DNA of 42,181 bases from an uncultured Alphaproteobacteria bacterium (GTDB lineage Bacteria; Pseudomonadota; Alphaproteobacteria; Rhodobacterales; Rhodobacteraceae): positions 1 to 42,181 of the forward strand of contig CACAFI010000014.1 in the NCBI GenBank assembly GCA_902531755.1, written 5' to 3'. Position 1 is the first letter of the stretch. Each line of letters starts with the position of its first letter. Of this stretch, positions 30,929 to 41,908 are shown one piece after another. A program made the position numbers and the translations under genes. The notes beneath the pieces were generated by a model that made no database searches, was not told the origin of the DNA, and saw only the letters and a program-made list of their open reading frames with translations.

Positions 30929-32464
30929 ATGAAAGCTAAAGGTCAATCACTTAAACCAGGAATTTTAGAGGGAATAAGGGTCCTGGATCTTAGTAGAATG
31001 CTGTCCGGTCCCTATGCTACAATGTTATTGGCTGACCATGGCGCAGAAGTTATAAAGATTGAAAGTGCTGAGGGAGACTCCAGCAGAAGGAGTGGACCTT
31101 TTAAAGATAATGACATTAAAAGAGATTGGTCAGGTTATTTTATCAGTTTGAATAGAAATAAAAAGAGCATCAGCCTTGATTTAAAAAATGCTGAAGATCT
31201 TGTTTTTTTAAAAAAACTGATTGAAATAAGTGATGTGTTAGTCGAAAACTTTAGACCAGGCGTCATGAAAAGGCTAGGCCTTTCATTTGATGAGGTGTCG
31301 AAAGTCAACCCGAGAATTGTATACGGCTCGATAAGCGGTTTTGGTTCAGAAATCTTTGGAGAAAGCCCTTACAAAAATTGGCCCTCATATGATGTAGTCG
31401 CCCAAGCGATGGGAGGTTTAATCAGTTTAACAGGATACGATGAAAAGACACCCCTTAAAGTAGGTCCAGGTATCGCGGATATTTTTTCAGGCTCTCTACT
31501 ATCCTTTGGTCTTTTGGCTTCAATATTAAAGTCAAGAGATACTGGTAGGGCTCAGTTTGTCGAAGTTGCTATGTATGACGCCATTATAAGCATGTGCGAA
31601 AGAGCAATTTATCAATATGATTTTAATAAACTTATACCAAAACCAGAGGGCAACGGGCACCCTTTGTTGGCCCCGTTTGGAATTTATAATGCTAAAGATG
31701 GTTTTATTGCAATAGGGATCGTTGAAGACTCTTACTGGAATGTTCTCAAAAAAATAATTGGTTTTGATGATCTTCTAAATGATTTGAAATATGGAACCAT
31801 TGCCTTAAGAGCAAAAAATAGAAATGAATTAAATAAACAAATCAACCTTTGGACAAAAGAGTTTAGAAAAAAAGAATTAGTCAATTTACTCGGGGGCAAA
31901 GTACCTTTTGGCCCAGTTAACAATGTAAGAGAGATCTTTGAAGACAAACATATTAGAGAAAGAAACATGATATTAGAAATAGAGCAACCTTTCGGCGAGG
32001 CAAAAAAGTGGAAGGTAGCTGGTAATCCAGTTAAATTTCAGGATTTTCACTCCTCGAATTTAACGCCACCTACGCTCGGAGAACACAAAGAACTTTATGC
32101 TAATAATCTGCATTCGATTAAATCAAATAAACCAAGCTACCCTTTCCAACCCGAGAAAAAAGATTATCAATGTAAACTTACATTTATGAGTCACGAAAAT
32201 AGACTTTTTGAGTTTTATGCTTCTTCATTTACCTGGCTAAGATCTAAAGAAACATTTCTAATTTGCAGTTTAGAGAAAAGTAAGTTTATGTCTATTGAAA
32301 ATAGTGTGCGAGCTGTAAAGTTCCATTTTTTAAAATTAACTACGAGAAAAGATGCTTACAAAAAAGCAATCGCTCGTTTAAATATTAAATTATCTGAGAA
32401 AAGTATTTCTGAAGTCTCTCTAACATATACACAATTTGATATATTAATAACTGTTAAAACATAA
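30929..32464 (+). CDS. CaiB/BaiF family III CoA-transferase with extra C-terminal domain
   Basis: Residues 1-393 are a complete family III CoA-transferase: GIRVLDLSRMLSGPYATM, EVIKIE, NRNKKSISLDLK, ENFRPGVMKRLGLS, YGSISGFG, the catalytic Asp in EVAMYDAIIS and the usual closing PTLGEH. It would exchange CoA between carboxylic acids (carnitine, oxalate, 2-methylacyl type). About 118 more residues follow (394-511), starting after ANNLHSIKSN and containing FYASSFTWLRSKETFLIC and AVKFHFLKLTTR; these have no counterpart in the family. No stop or frameshift separates the parts, so it is a fusion or a lineage-specific domain. A CaiB-like role beside the caiD operon 27 kb away is speculative. Confidence 0.88.
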   Translation: MKAKGQSLKPGILEGIRVLDLSRMLSGPYATMLLADHGAEVIKIESAEGDSSRRSGPFKDNDIKRDWSGYFISLNRNKKSISLDLKNAEDLVFLKKLIEISDVLVENFRPGVMKRLGLSFDEVSKVNPRIVYGSISGFGSEIFGESPYKNWPSYDVVAQAMGGLISLTGYDEKTPLKVGPGIADIFSGSLLSFGLLASILKSRDTGRAQFVEVAMYDAIISMCERAIYQYDFNKLIPKPEGNGHPLLAPFGIYNAKDGFIAIGIVEDSYWNVLKKIIGFDDLLNDLKYGTIALRAKNRNELNKQINLWTKEFRKKELVNLLGGKVPFGPVNNVREIFEDKHIRERNMILEIEQPFGEAKKWKVAGNPVKFQDFHSSNLTPPTLGEHKELYANNLHSIKSNKPSYPFQPEKKDYQCKLTFMSHENRLFEFYASSFTWLRSKETFLICSLEKSKFMSIENSVRAVKFHFLKLTTRKDAYKKAIARLNIKLSEKSISEVSLTYTQFDILITVKT

Positions 32465-32525
32465 TATTATAACTTAAATTGGCATTAATCTTGCTCTCCT
32501 GAGACGATAACAGAGAGGTATAGAA

Positions 32526-32843
32526 ATGCATAGAACTAATGAAGCGAACCTGAGTTCAATTACCGATAATTTAGAGAAACTACGTGAATGTTTCGGGCAG
32601 TGGGTAAACCTGTCAATAGTGTCCGAGACTAAAGTCATCGTGACAACAGCACATACCAGAATCTTTAATATGGGACCGCATGAGATTAAACTAGGAGAAC
32701 TATGTGAGGATAGTTCCAGAGAAGTGACCCAAAAAATATATTCAGGAAAAAAAATAAAAGCAAGGTTATGTGATTTTCGACCTTCATTCTTGGGTGGTTA
32801 CAAGAGAAATCCCGAAGTTATGATTTCTATTTGGGAAAATTAA
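32526..32843 (+). CDS. Hypothetical protein, 105 aa
   Basis: A soluble alpha/beta protein (LRECFGQWVNLSIVSETKVI, then KARLCDFRPSFLGGYKRN), with no signal or membrane segment. GAGAGG lies 8-13 nt before ATG 32526. It is 61 nt downstream of the CoA-transferase and 71 nt upstream of another unknown gene on the same strand, so a three-gene unit is possible. No family recognised. Confidence 0.55.
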   Translation: MHRTNEANLSSITDNLEKLRECFGQWVNLSIVSETKVIVTTAHTRIFNMGPHEIKLGELCEDSSREVTQKIYSGKKIKARLCDFRPSFLGGYKRNPEVMISIWEN

Positions 32844-32914
32844 AAACTATAGCATTTTCACCCATTAGATGATATTCTCATTCCAATCCACGGAGATGGT
32901 ATGGAAGCAGGCAG

Positions 32915-33544
32915 ATGAAAGATCAGGAAACTCCGAATAGAAGAAAGCTAAGTCTTGGTATAGATGCCATCGGAACGGTGGACACAATTTTGTGTTGGGA
33001 TAAGCTAGAAAAATGTTTTGGGAATTCTTTTAGGTTTTCTACCGAGACAAAGTTTGAAATAACAAAGGAGTTAGCACTGCAACAAGGCCGGCTTCAGAAA
33101 ACGAAGTTTGAAAAGAAGACACCTAGAATGGTTAGTTTCCAAGAAAATGCGAGAAATCTATTTCAAAATATAGAAGATTTAGTTGAAACCAAGGACAGCA
33201 AAGCCTTGTCTTTTGTTTCAGATATAATTAAGAAAGCGACCGGTTCCGAAATAATAGCTTTTTGTGATGCTTTGAAAGCTTTAGGGAGCACGGAAAATGT
33301 CTTTGAGCCTGTCAGACCAAATGACCTATTTAGAGATATAATAAGAAAAATTGTAAAAACCTTATTAAAAGAAGATATTCCTCTCTCTTTACATGTTCAA
33401 TCTACCCTAAATAAATTTATGAATGAACTCGATCGACAACTACCAGAAACTATTTTCCCTCTTTCAAACGCTAGATACATAGAAGAGGGAAGAATAAGAA
33501 TTCTAAAGGATTACTTAAGAGGCTACCTAAGGTCTAATAACTAA
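32915..33544 (+). CDS. Hypothetical helical protein, 209 aa
   Basis: A mostly helical soluble protein beginning MKDQETPNRRKLSLGIDA with basic and acidic amphipathic segments (SKALSFVSDIIKKATG; FRDIIRKIVKTLLKED). No signal peptide, TM helix or catalytic motif visible. Upstream GGAGATGGTATGG gives a possible ribosome site, and a 5-codon mini-frame at 32901-32918 ends on the start ATG. It converges with the mltG-like gene 1 nt past its stop. Function unknown. Confidence 0.6.
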   Translation: MKDQETPNRRKLSLGIDAIGTVDTILCWDKLEKCFGNSFRFSTETKFEITKELALQQGRLQKTKFEKKTPRMVSFQENARNLFQNIEDLVETKDSKALSFVSDIIKKATGSEIIAFCDALKALGSTENVFEPVRPNDLFRDIIRKIVKTLLKEDIPLSLHVQSTLNKFMNELDRQLPETIFPLSNARYIEEGRIRILKDYLRGYLRSNN

Positions 33545-33545
33545 T

Positions 33546-34769
33546 TTATTTCAATAAAACTGGCTTGGCAGGCGGTAAAGTAACATAAGTTATTGCTCCC
33601 GATTTCGTTGATTTTCTTTGTTCTCTCTTCCTCGTAAGCAGAATTTCAATACCCTCTTTATGACCATCATATGTCTTAGAGAATCGATGTCCTCCGTTTC
33701 CGTTAGATACGAAGAAAAGAAACTCCGTTTTTGATGGTCTAGCAGCCGCAAATAAAGATGCTACCGAGGGATTACTTATAGGAGCAATAGGTAACCCCTT
33801 TACGATATATGTATTGTATGGTGTTTTTTCTTTTATCTCTGCTTTGGTTGGACTCCGTGCAATAATGTTCTTTCCCATTGTCAGTCCGTAGAGGACAGTT
33901 GGGTCAGCCTGTAGTTTCATACCTTTGGATAATCGATTATGAAATACTGACGAAATAAGTTGTTTCTCCGAGTCATTTCTTGTTTCTTTTTCTAAAATCG
34001 ACGCTAGTATCAAAAGTTCTCTAGGACTTTTCAATATTATATTCCTAGATCTCATCAGCCAAGCTCTTCCCAAATTTGCTCTTTGCAGAAGTGTAATTTT
34101 TGATAAAATCTTTTCTCTACTTTCTCCATTTTTGAAAAATAATTTTCCTGTTGCCAAGCTTCCTTCCTCAGGAACAAAATCAATATAACCAGTTAAATTT
34201 TCTGTTGAGTTAATTTTCTTAACTATTGCATTAGAGGTCATACCATCCTCTAAAAAAATCTCGACTTTCTGTTGCGGAATTTGATTATCAGAAATATTAT
34301 TTTCAATTTTTTCAATTAGCTTAGAGTTTTCTATCTCAATCAAAGCAAGTTCCGACTTTAGTTTGTGCAATTCCTTTGTCAAACTTTCAATCTTAATACT
34401 AAGCGGCTGGGAGACCGTTTTCACAAGGGGGGTGAGCGCATCATCTGATCTGAAACACACGCCTTCCCAATTAGTTTTTCCCGAAATGATCTTAATCTTT
34501 TCATCTTCGAGAATCAGAAATTCGGTTCCTTTTTCACTGGTACCAAGCCAAATCCCGTCATCCTGAACAAGTTTAAACAATCTGTCGTCTACAAAAGCCC
34601 TTCCGGTTCCTTTCTCATTTTGTTCTATTAGAGTGACTAGATGCAACGTAAAATCATCGGATTTGCCCTTTATACAGCTCAACACCCTAGGAAAGCTTTC
34701 AGAATAACTTTCGGATGATATCTGCAAAGCAAAAACTGATAGAATAATTGAAAGAAGTATTCTTAGCAT
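33546..34769 (-). CDS. mltG: MltG/YceG-type endolytic murein transglycosylase with unusual N-terminus
   Basis: A 407-aa protein. The C-terminal half (about 165-395) is the MltG catalytic region: VPEEGSLATGKLFF, LLILASILEKETRND with the catalytic Glu260, VFHNRLSKGMKLQADPT, YNTYIVKGLPIAPISNP and FVSNGNGGHRFSKTYD. It cleaves nascent glycan strands and so sets chain length at the inner membrane. In place of the usual transmembrane anchor plus LysM-like domain there is a Sec signal (1-24) and a small domain with Cys32 and Cys105. A coiled coil (about 121-157, IESLTKELHKLKSELALIE) and part of the LysM-like region follow. It starts 24 nt after a bactofilin gene, so the two form an operon. Confidence 0.88.
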   Translation of the reverse strand: MLRILLSIILSVFALQISSESYSESFPRVLSCIKGKSDDFTLHLVTLIEQNEKGTGRAFVDDRLFKLVQDDGIWLGTSEKGTEFLILEDEKIKIISGKTNWEGVCFRSDDALTPLVKTVSQPLSIKIESLTKELHKLKSELALIEIENSKLIEKIENNISDNQIPQQKVEIFLEDGMTSNAIVKKINSTENLTGYIDFVPEEGSLATGKLFFKNGESREKILSKITLLQRANLGRAWLMRSRNIILKSPRELLILASILEKETRNDSEKQLISSVFHNRLSKGMKLQADPTVLYGLTMGKNIIARSPTKAEIKEKTPYNTYIVKGLPIAPISNPSVASLFAAARPSKTEFLFFVSNGNGGHRFSKTYDGHKEGIEILLTRKREQRKSTKSGAITYVTLPPAKPVLLK

Positions 34770-34792
34770 GGCGAATTACATTAAATAGCAAG

Positions 34793-35158
34793 TTAAATTT
34801 TGTGAAAACTTACATCTAATACAGCACCGTCGTCTATAGCCACTCTTTTGTAGGATAAATTTCCTTTGGCTTTACCGGAAGATGCGATGGTTATTTTATT
34901 TGCAGTAACTTCACCTTCAAAATCTCCAATAATTATAAGGTGCTCAGCAAAGATTGAGCCCTTAACTACTCCTTCTTTCTCGATGACTACCTCCGAGGCA
35001 TTTACTTCACCCTTAATGTATCCAGAAATCGATATTGTGCTAGGCGAAGTTATACGCCCTTCCAGAGACGATCCGTTTGACACTATCGTCCCGGAACCAG
35101 CTGCTTTAGTTAAGAAGTCGACGTCTGAAAATTTTGATCTAACGTTCACGGCATTCAC
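34793..35158 (-). CDS. Bactofilin (second), upstream of mltG
   Basis: A 121-aa protein that is nearly all bactofilin core: GTIVSNGSSLEGRITSPSTI, then GYIKGEVNASEVVIEKEGVV, GDFEGEVTANKITIASSGKA and YKRVAIDDGAVLDV, each turn of the beta-helix visible. The start is GTG, either 35158 or 35149; the latter is better spaced from AAAAGG. It lies 24 nt upstream of mltG on the same strand. Bactofilins are known to position cell-wall hydrolases (classically M23 peptidases encoded next door), so recruitment of the transglycosylase is a reasonable inference. Confidence 0.9.
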   Translation of the reverse strand: MNAVNVRSKFSDVDFLTKAAGSGTIVSNGSSLEGRITSPSTISISGYIKGEVNASEVVIEKEGVVKGSIFAEHLIIIGDFEGEVTANKITIASSGKAKGNLSYKRVAIDDGAVLDVSFHKI

Positions 35159-35387
35159 CTTTTACTGTTCAACTTATTACTGCCAAATAGGTTAGCGTCT
35201 TCTGCGCTTTATTATAGTCTACCAAACTACTGATAGGTAGCAACGATTCTTTATTCCACCTTCTCTTGTACGCTTTTCTTTTCTAATCCAATATTTGAAA
35301 TAATAAGTCCTTAAAAAAATGATGTTTAAACAGTTAAATAGGTGCTATTATCGATGCCAAATTGTTTAAACTCTCATAATCAAGAAA

Positions 35388-37691
35388 ATGAAATTTACTG
35401 CAGCTCACTGGGGAACATACAAGGTAAGCAAAGGCAAAGAAAAAAACTTTAAATTACTTCCTTTTGCGCCAGATAAGGATCCATCAGATATAGGACGGGG
35501 AATAGAATCCGCTGTAGCAAGTAGCGCGCGCATACACAAACCAGCAATTAGAAAAGGCTGGTTATATTCTACGAACAACCAAAAAAGCGTGAAAAGAGGA
35601 AAGGATGAATTTGTAGAAGTATCATGGGAAGAGGCATTTGAATTAGTTAGTACTGAAATCAAACGAGTAATTTCTACCTATGGAAACGAAAGTATTTATG
35701 CCGGTTCATATGGTTGGGCAAGCGCTGGTAGATTTCACCATGCTCAGAGCCATTTAAGGAGATTTTTAAATCTAATCGGAGGATATACGTATTCTAAAAA
35801 TACCTACAGTTATGCGGCCGCAGAAGTAATAATACCACATGTTCTAGGAAATTTTTACAATTTCCTTTTTGACACTACCAGTTGGGACTCAATCGTAGAT
35901 AATACCTCACTTTTCCTGGCCTTTGGGGGCGTTCCTTTAAAAAATGGGCAAATAAACCAAGGAGGAGTAGGTTCGCATAATCAAAGAGACTATCTAAATA
36001 AGGCTCTAGCAAACGGGGTGAAATTTATAAACATTAGTCCATTGAAATCCGATTTAGATATTGTAGATGACATGGAATGGGTCCCATTAAGACCCAATTC
36101 AGACGTCGCTCTTATGCTGGCTCTTTGTTACGAAATTAATAAAGCCGGCGCAACCAATAGAGATTTTATAAATAAGTATACGGTGGGTTTTGAAAAGTTC
36201 ACTGAATATCTAAATGGAAATACAGATGGAGTCGCAAAAAACGCAGATTGGGCATCACAAATTACTGGGATTAGTTTAGAGGGTATTTTTGAACTTATTG
36301 AGAAAATAAAAAAGTCAAAAAAAACAATGATTTCTGTCAGTTGGTCACTAACACGACAATCTCATGGCGAGCAACCTTACTGGGCAGCGATTGCTCTGGC
36401 TAGTATTATAGGAGACATTGGCAAACCAGGTGGTGGAATTGGGTTTGGGTATAGTGCAATGAATAGCATTGGCAATCATTATGAAAAAATACCTGCTGTC
36501 TCTTTACCCCAAGGTAAAAATGCCGTAAAGAATTTCATTCCGGTTGCAAGAATTTCAGAGATGCTTGAAAGCCCCGGGACCTGCTTTGATTACAATGGCT
36601 TAAAACTAACTTATCCAGACATAAAACTAATTTACTGGGCAGGAGGTAACCCCTTTCACCACCATCAGGATTTGAACAGGATGATTAAAGCATGGCAACT
36701 ACCCGAAACTATTATCTCCAATGAATGGTGTTGGAATGCTTTGGCAAAACATAGCGACATTGTTTTGCCGGTAACAACACCTTTAGAAAGAGAAGATATC
36801 GCGCTTGCACCAAGAGACCCATACATGGTTTTCATGTCAAAGGTTATTGAGCCTGTTGGTGAGAGTAAGTCAGACTTTGAAATTTTTTCAGGACTTGCAG
36901 AAAAATTCGATCTAAAAAATGATTATACTGATAATAAGACAGAAAAGGAATGGATCAGGTGGATATATGACGAGAGTAATGCTTTACAAGAAAATAACCA
37001 CAAGTTTCCAGACTTTGATGTCTTTAAAAAAAAGGGATGGTATAAAAATCCGGAACCACTCAATCAACAAATACTTCTTAAACAATTTATTGAATCTCCT
37101 GAAAAAAATCCTCTAGATACACCTAGCGGGAAAATTGAACTTTTTTCGAAGCAAATCGACAGCTTTCAATATTCAGATTGTGTTGGTTATCCAAAATGGT
37201 ATGAAGATAAAGAGTATTTAGGTAGTGCCACAAAGTACAAACTACATCTTCTTTCAAATCAACCTAAATTTAAGCTTCATTCTCAATTAGATAATGGTGA
37301 GGTAGCAAATGGTGAAAAGTCAGATGGAAGAGCAATAATTGAAGTAAACAGGAATGACGCCAACGCTAGAGATTTATTAGATAAAATGGTGGTTAAGGTT
37401 TTTAATGACAGAGGCTCTTGCCTTGCAGTGATCAAAATATCGGAAGACATAATGCAAGGTGTTGTTAACATCCCAACTGGAGCCTGGTTGGATCCGTCAA
37501 AAAGTGGAGATATAAGTTGTGTTCATGGTAATCCGAACGTGTTAACACAGGATGTAGGAACATCCCAGCTAGCTCAGGGCCCATCAGCACATACATGCCT
37601 CGTAGAGATCGAACAGTTTCAAGAAGAAGCTCCCAAAATCACAGCTTTTGATCCCCCAGAAATAAGGCATATTAGTAAACAAAAAATCTAG
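35388..37691 (+). CDS. bisC: Molybdopterin-dependent S/N-oxide reductase, cytoplasmic (BisC/DorA family)
   Basis: A 767-aa Mo-bis-MGD enzyme of the DMSO-reductase family, single-subunit branch. SYGWASAGRFHHAQSHLRRF carries the Tyr108/Trp110 pair, and NTYSYAAAEVIIPHVLG carries Ser141, the serine Mo ligand of BisC/DorA/TorA. There is no N-terminal Cys cluster for an Fe-S centre and no twin-arginine signal. It is therefore predicted cytoplasmic, as for biotin or methionine sulfoxide reductase, rather than periplasmic DMSO/TMAO reductase. C-terminal MGD-binding parts include LSNQPKFKLHSQLDNG. ATG 35388 has only a weak upstream site. It is followed 94 nt later by katG, which suggests a role in repairing oxidised sulfur compounds. 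The symbol is approximate; the substrate is unproven. Confidence 0.87.
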   Translation: MKFTAAHWGTYKVSKGKEKNFKLLPFAPDKDPSDIGRGIESAVASSARIHKPAIRKGWLYSTNNQKSVKRGKDEFVEVSWEEAFELVSTEIKRVISTYGNESIYAGSYGWASAGRFHHAQSHLRRFLNLIGGYTYSKNTYSYAAAEVIIPHVLGNFYNFLFDTTSWDSIVDNTSLFLAFGGVPLKNGQINQGGVGSHNQRDYLNKALANGVKFINISPLKSDLDIVDDMEWVPLRPNSDVALMLALCYEINKAGATNRDFINKYTVGFEKFTEYLNGNTDGVAKNADWASQITGISLEGIFELIEKIKKSKKTMISVSWSLTRQSHGEQPYWAAIALASIIGDIGKPGGGIGFGYSAMNSIGNHYEKIPAVSLPQGKNAVKNFIPVARISEMLESPGTCFDYNGLKLTYPDIKLIYWAGGNPFHHHQDLNRMIKAWQLPETIISNEWCWNALAKHSDIVLPVTTPLEREDIALAPRDPYMVFMSKVIEPVGESKSDFEIFSGLAEKFDLKNDYTDNKTEKEWIRWIYDESNALQENNHKFPDFDVFKKKGWYKNPEPLNQQILLKQFIESPEKNPLDTPSGKIELFSKQIDSFQYSDCVGYPKWYEDKEYLGSATKYKLHLLSNQPKFKLHSQLDNGEVANGEKSDGRAIIEVNRNDANARDLLDKMVVKVFNDRGSCLAVIKISEDIMQGVVNIPTGAWLDPSKSGDISCVHGNPNVLTQDVGTSQLAQGPSAHTCLVEIEQFQEEAPKITAFDPPEIRHISKQKI

Positions 37692-37746
37692 ACAAAGTGT
37701 CGCAAAAATCAATGCACGTTGATATATTGTTTGACTATAGAACTAA

Positions 37747-39912
<2,166 letters not shown>

Positions 39913-40271
39913 ACAAATAGGACTATACATAGTTATAACTGTAATCAATCAGGCAAAAATAATTGATTGGAATTAGTTTTTTATTATTAAAAGTTTACTA
40001 TGAAATCCGTCGCTGTTGAACAGAGTAAGGTTGGTGGGCTTTCTAACTAACTTCAATAGACAGCGAATAATATTAGTAAACATATTTCTTTAGATAAGAT
40101 TGCTATAGGAAAATTAGAAGATGTAGACCCTGCCAAAAAAAGTTGTCTCTTTAGAGAAATCAAACTATATTTAAGGTATTCCGACGGTGATGGTTAACAT
40201 AGTTAAATCAACGGTGGAGGACGTCCTTCAAATTCTAGATCGATAAAAATTTTTATGCGGTAGGATAACAA
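39913..40271. other. Intergenic stretch with possible decayed coding pieces
   Basis: No intact gene in these 359 bases. Short open pieces in different frames read like protein: a start MKSVAVEQSKVGGLSN at about 40000-40050, then HISLDKIAIGKLEDVDPAKK (roughly 40080-40140), and MVNIVKSTVEDVLQILDR just before the flavin reductase. They may be leftovers of one gene broken by frameshifts, but AT-rich chance frames are possible. The promoter of the next gene should lie here. Confidence 0.4.
39946..39982 (+). terminator. Weak hairpin and T-run after katG
   Basis: CAATCA (39946-39951) pairs with TGATTG (39964-39969), followed after a short gap by TTTTTT. Short stem with an offset T-run; a modest terminator candidate 34 nt past the katG stop. 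Confidence 0.35.
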
Positions 40272-40934
40272 ATGTTTTATACAACTCAGGCAAATGATCA
40301 TGGGTTCCCACATGACCCTTTCAAAGCAATAGTAACACCAAGACCTATTGGTTGGATTGGGTCAATTGATAAAGAAGGAGTTGCCAATTTAGCACCACAT
40401 AGCTACTTTAATGCAATTTCAGATAATCCCTACTTTGTTATTTTTGGTTCTATTACTTATAAAGATACCGTACGTAACATTGAAAACACAGGTGACTTCA
40501 CCTGCTCTCTAGTTTCCGAAGATATGTTCGATGCTATGAATTCTTCATCGGTACCTGTTGAACCAAAGGTAGACGAATTTAATTTAGCCGGTATTAAAAA
40601 GCAAGAAAGCAACTTAGTAAAGTCTCCTTTTGTAAGTGGTTGCTGTGCTGCTTTAGAATGCAAACTGTGGAAAACTATTGATCTTCCTGGAACTAATCGA
40701 TCTAACCTGACAGGTAATTATTCAATAATTGGCGAAGTAGTCGGCATACATATAAATGATGAATACATTGAAAATGGTATGTTCAATACTAAGAAAGCAA
40801 GACCTGTAGCAAGATTAGGCTATATGGACTATGGAGTAGTAGGCCAAGAAAATATTTTCTCTAAAAACAGACCAAAAGTTAACTCTGAAGGTCAACTAGA
40901 GCAGGTTGACAAATGGGATGGCGTGTATCGCTGA
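40272..40934 (+). CDS. Flavin reductase-like, FMN-binding split-barrel protein
   Basis: A 220-aa protein of the flavin reductase-like domain family. The N-terminal TPRPIGWIGSIDKEGVANLA and APHSYFNAISDNPYFVIF form the FMN-binding split barrel; KDTVRNIENTGDFTCSLVS and the C-terminal RLGYMDYG follow the family order. It may reduce flavin with NAD(P)H for a partner oxygenase or act as an FMN protein on its own; no partner oxygenase lies adjacent. TAGGA precedes ATG 40272. It converges with thyX two bases past its stop. Confidence 0.88.
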   Translation: MFYTTQANDHGFPHDPFKAIVTPRPIGWIGSIDKEGVANLAPHSYFNAISDNPYFVIFGSITYKDTVRNIENTGDFTCSLVSEDMFDAMNSSSVPVEPKVDEFNLAGIKKQESNLVKSPFVSGCCAALECKLWKTIDLPGTNRSNLTGNYSIIGEVVGIHINDEYIENGMFNTKKARPVARLGYMDYGVVGQENIFSKNRPKVNSEGQLEQVDKWDGVYR

Positions 40935-40936
40935 TA

Positions 40937-41857
40937 TTATTCCATTTCAGGGAAGTACTCTAGAAATTCGTTCCACTCTCTTTTTGACATTTGCGAGTTA
41001 TCAAATGATATGTTTTCACCTTTTAGTTTCTTTTTAAGGCAATCTATTGCCTGTCTCGATAGGTGTATTGAATTCATTTGATAGTCTAAAAATGCTTGAA
41101 ATGCCTTAGGCACCCATTTTTGTACTATCTCACCTATAATCTCTGCGTATACCCTAATTTCATATTGAGCATGTTTATCTGCTCTGAGCCTTAAAAAGTT
41201 GAATAAATTGTGTAGGTCTGTTTTCCAGTACCATTGAGTATAAATATTGGTTGGCAAATTCATTCTAGCTAATTCTCTTGCTAAACCGGGTTTACCATCA
41301 GAGGAAAGTAAATCCTCATAATTTGTATAACTTCGGTCACTATCATTTTTTAAAATCTCTAGAACTCTTTGTGCGTCCTCTGCTTCTAATACTTTTCCCC
41401 TACCCTGGTTGTTGATCTTCGATTGAGCAGCTAAATTAGCAGGGTCAGGAATATAAAACTCTTTATCAAGAATAGAATAGCGGGCCGAATACTCATTGAC
41501 ATTAGCGGTCCTGTGTCTAATCCATTGCCTAGCAACAAATACGGGAAGTTTCACATGAAGCTTTATTTCGCACATTTCAAATGGCGTCGAGTGCCAGTGG
41601 CGCATTAAATAACGAATTAAGGAGTTATCATCTTGTGCTTTCTTAGTGCCTGCACCATATGAAACACGTGCTGCTTGAACGATTGCATCATCATCACCCA
41701 TATAGTCTATTACCCTTACTAGGCCATGATCTAAAACAGGATAGATTGTAAAGAGGCTATTTTCGAGGTCCTCAACAGTGGCTCTTTTAGTAGTGAAAGA
41801 TTTTTTTCTTTCTTCCTCTACCGACTGTTTATCTTTTTCAGATATTGTCATTTGCAC
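40937..41857 (-). CDS. thyX: FAD-dependent thymidylate synthase
   Basis: Flavin-dependent synthesis of dTMP from dUMP with methylene-THF as carbon donor. The ThyX signature RHRTANVNEYSARY (114-127; RHRX7S satisfied by Arg114-Arg116 and Ser124) is intact. QAARVSYGAGTKKAQDDNSL, HSTPFEMCEIKLHVKLPVFV and TQWYWKTDLHNLFNFLRLR also match the family. At 306 aa it has the longer alphaproteobacterial form. The start is GTG 41857 or ATG 41851, both weakly supported by GAGAAAG. It is divergent from gloA. It needs the folate C1 pool that the flavoprotein at 3.7 kb may feed. Confidence 0.97.
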   Translation of the reverse strand: MQMTISEKDKQSVEEERKKSFTTKRATVEDLENSLFTIYPVLDHGLVRVIDYMGDDDAIVQAARVSYGAGTKKAQDDNSLIRYLMRHWHSTPFEMCEIKLHVKLPVFVARQWIRHRTANVNEYSARYSILDKEFYIPDPANLAAQSKINNQGRGKVLEAEDAQRVLEILKNDSDRSYTNYEDLLSSDGKPGLARELARMNLPTNIYTQWYWKTDLHNLFNFLRLRADKHAQYEIRVYAEIIGEIVQKWVPKAFQAFLDYQMNSIHLSRQAIDCLKKKLKGENISFDNSQMSKREWNEFLEYFPEME

Positions 41858-41908
41858 GCTTTCTCATAAAATAGACTCTTCACTAGTTTTAACAAGGATA
41901 GGAATAGA

